Position numbers and translations under genes: made by a program. Below are positions 63,663 to 64,000 of a DNA stretch of 64,000 bases, one piece after another. This DNA is from Symbiodinium natans. Its lineage: Eukaryota; Sar; Dinophyceae; Suessiales; Symbiodiniaceae. Within the stretch, counting starts at the first letter, position 1. Every line of letters starts with the position of its first letter. Under the pieces are notes generated by a model. That model made no database searches. It was not told the origin of the DNA and was given only the letters and a program-made list of their open reading frames with translations. The stretch covers positions 321,001 to 385,000 of the forward strand of contig CAJNDS010002199.1 in assembly GCA_905221605.1 (NCBI GenBank), in the 5' to 3' direction.

Positions 63663-64000
63663 GGCTGTTGCCTTGGTGCGAGCTGCTGGATGGGAAAGTG
63701 TTATGCCCCACGGGTCCCACGCAGGTGCCACAAGTGTCATCATTGTCCTTCGATATCCTTCGATGTTTTGATGGTTCCAAGATTGACTCCGCGCGCAAGG
63801 TCAGGCTGCGAGCTCATCCAGCGAGGAGCTAGATTCTAGATGCTGTGTGCACATACGCTGCGACAGTTGATCGGTATTTGTTGTTGCCTTTTTCTTTTTC
63901 ACGGGTGGTCGCAGCTCTCCTCATCGCATATCTTAGATGCACGAAAAGCATCGAAAAGCCATTCTAAACCCAAACATTCAGGCTCTCATTGGAGACATTG

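Overview
The window looks like nuclear DNA of a dinoflagellate, most probably a coral-symbiont type (Symbiodiniaceae). This is inferred, not proven. The evidence is about 50-55% GC, coding signal broken into short exons, introns with GT or GC donors and pyrimidine-AG acceptors, many triplet and GT microsatellites, degenerate TTTAGGG-like repeats, and a spliced-leader-like sequence in a retroelement. No bacterial operons, ribosome-binding sites, tRNA or rRNA genes were seen. Most exon boundaries are my own reading and carry moderate or low confidence.

Layout. 1-4.3 kb: a triplet microsatellite, then exons of a nucleotide-sugar transporter. 4.3-15 kb: repeat-rich DNA (a degenerate ~100-150 bp satellite with G runs, a dispersed ~50-100 bp repeat, 24-bp and 10-bp arrays) with little supported coding. 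15.2-16.5 kb: a phase-consistent four-exon gene for a small membrane protein. 20.4-24.4 kb: exons of a lysine-methyltransferase-like gene and a 239-residue hypothetical protein. 27.7-33.1 kb: scattered exons and an intronless nucleotide-diphospho-sugar transferase. 33.6-38 kb: a ~0.5 kb CAA tract, a cluster of GGAGG-N3-CCTCC hairpins, a reverse-strand hypothetical gene and a reverse-strand tRNA 2'-phosphotransferase (Tpt1/KptA). 38-47.3 kb: several exon sets, including an S41 (CPAF-like) protease with a C-terminal membrane anchor and a multi-exon helical protein. 47.4-54.1 kb: a 6.7 kb tyrosine-recombinase retrotransposon. 54-64 kb: exon fragments, a GT-rich tract, a gluconokinase-like P-loop kinase, ankyrin exons and tandem repeats.

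The clearest unit is the retrotransposon at 47369-54106. It has Gag with a Cys/His-rich tail, RT-RNase H with YVDD, and a tyrosine recombinase with R...HxxR...W...Y. It is bounded by split direct repeats in the order A1 - genes - B1 - A2 - B2, the layout of PAT/Ngaro-type DIRS-order elements. Its A repeat carries a near-copy of the dinoflagellate spliced leader. Gag, the RT-RNase H core and the recombinase are open, but the region between Gag and RT is broken by two stop codons and two frame changes, so this copy is probably not autonomous. It lies 27 bp beyond the stop codon of a short exon pair. The remaining genes look like unrelated housekeeping functions with no operon-like organisation.
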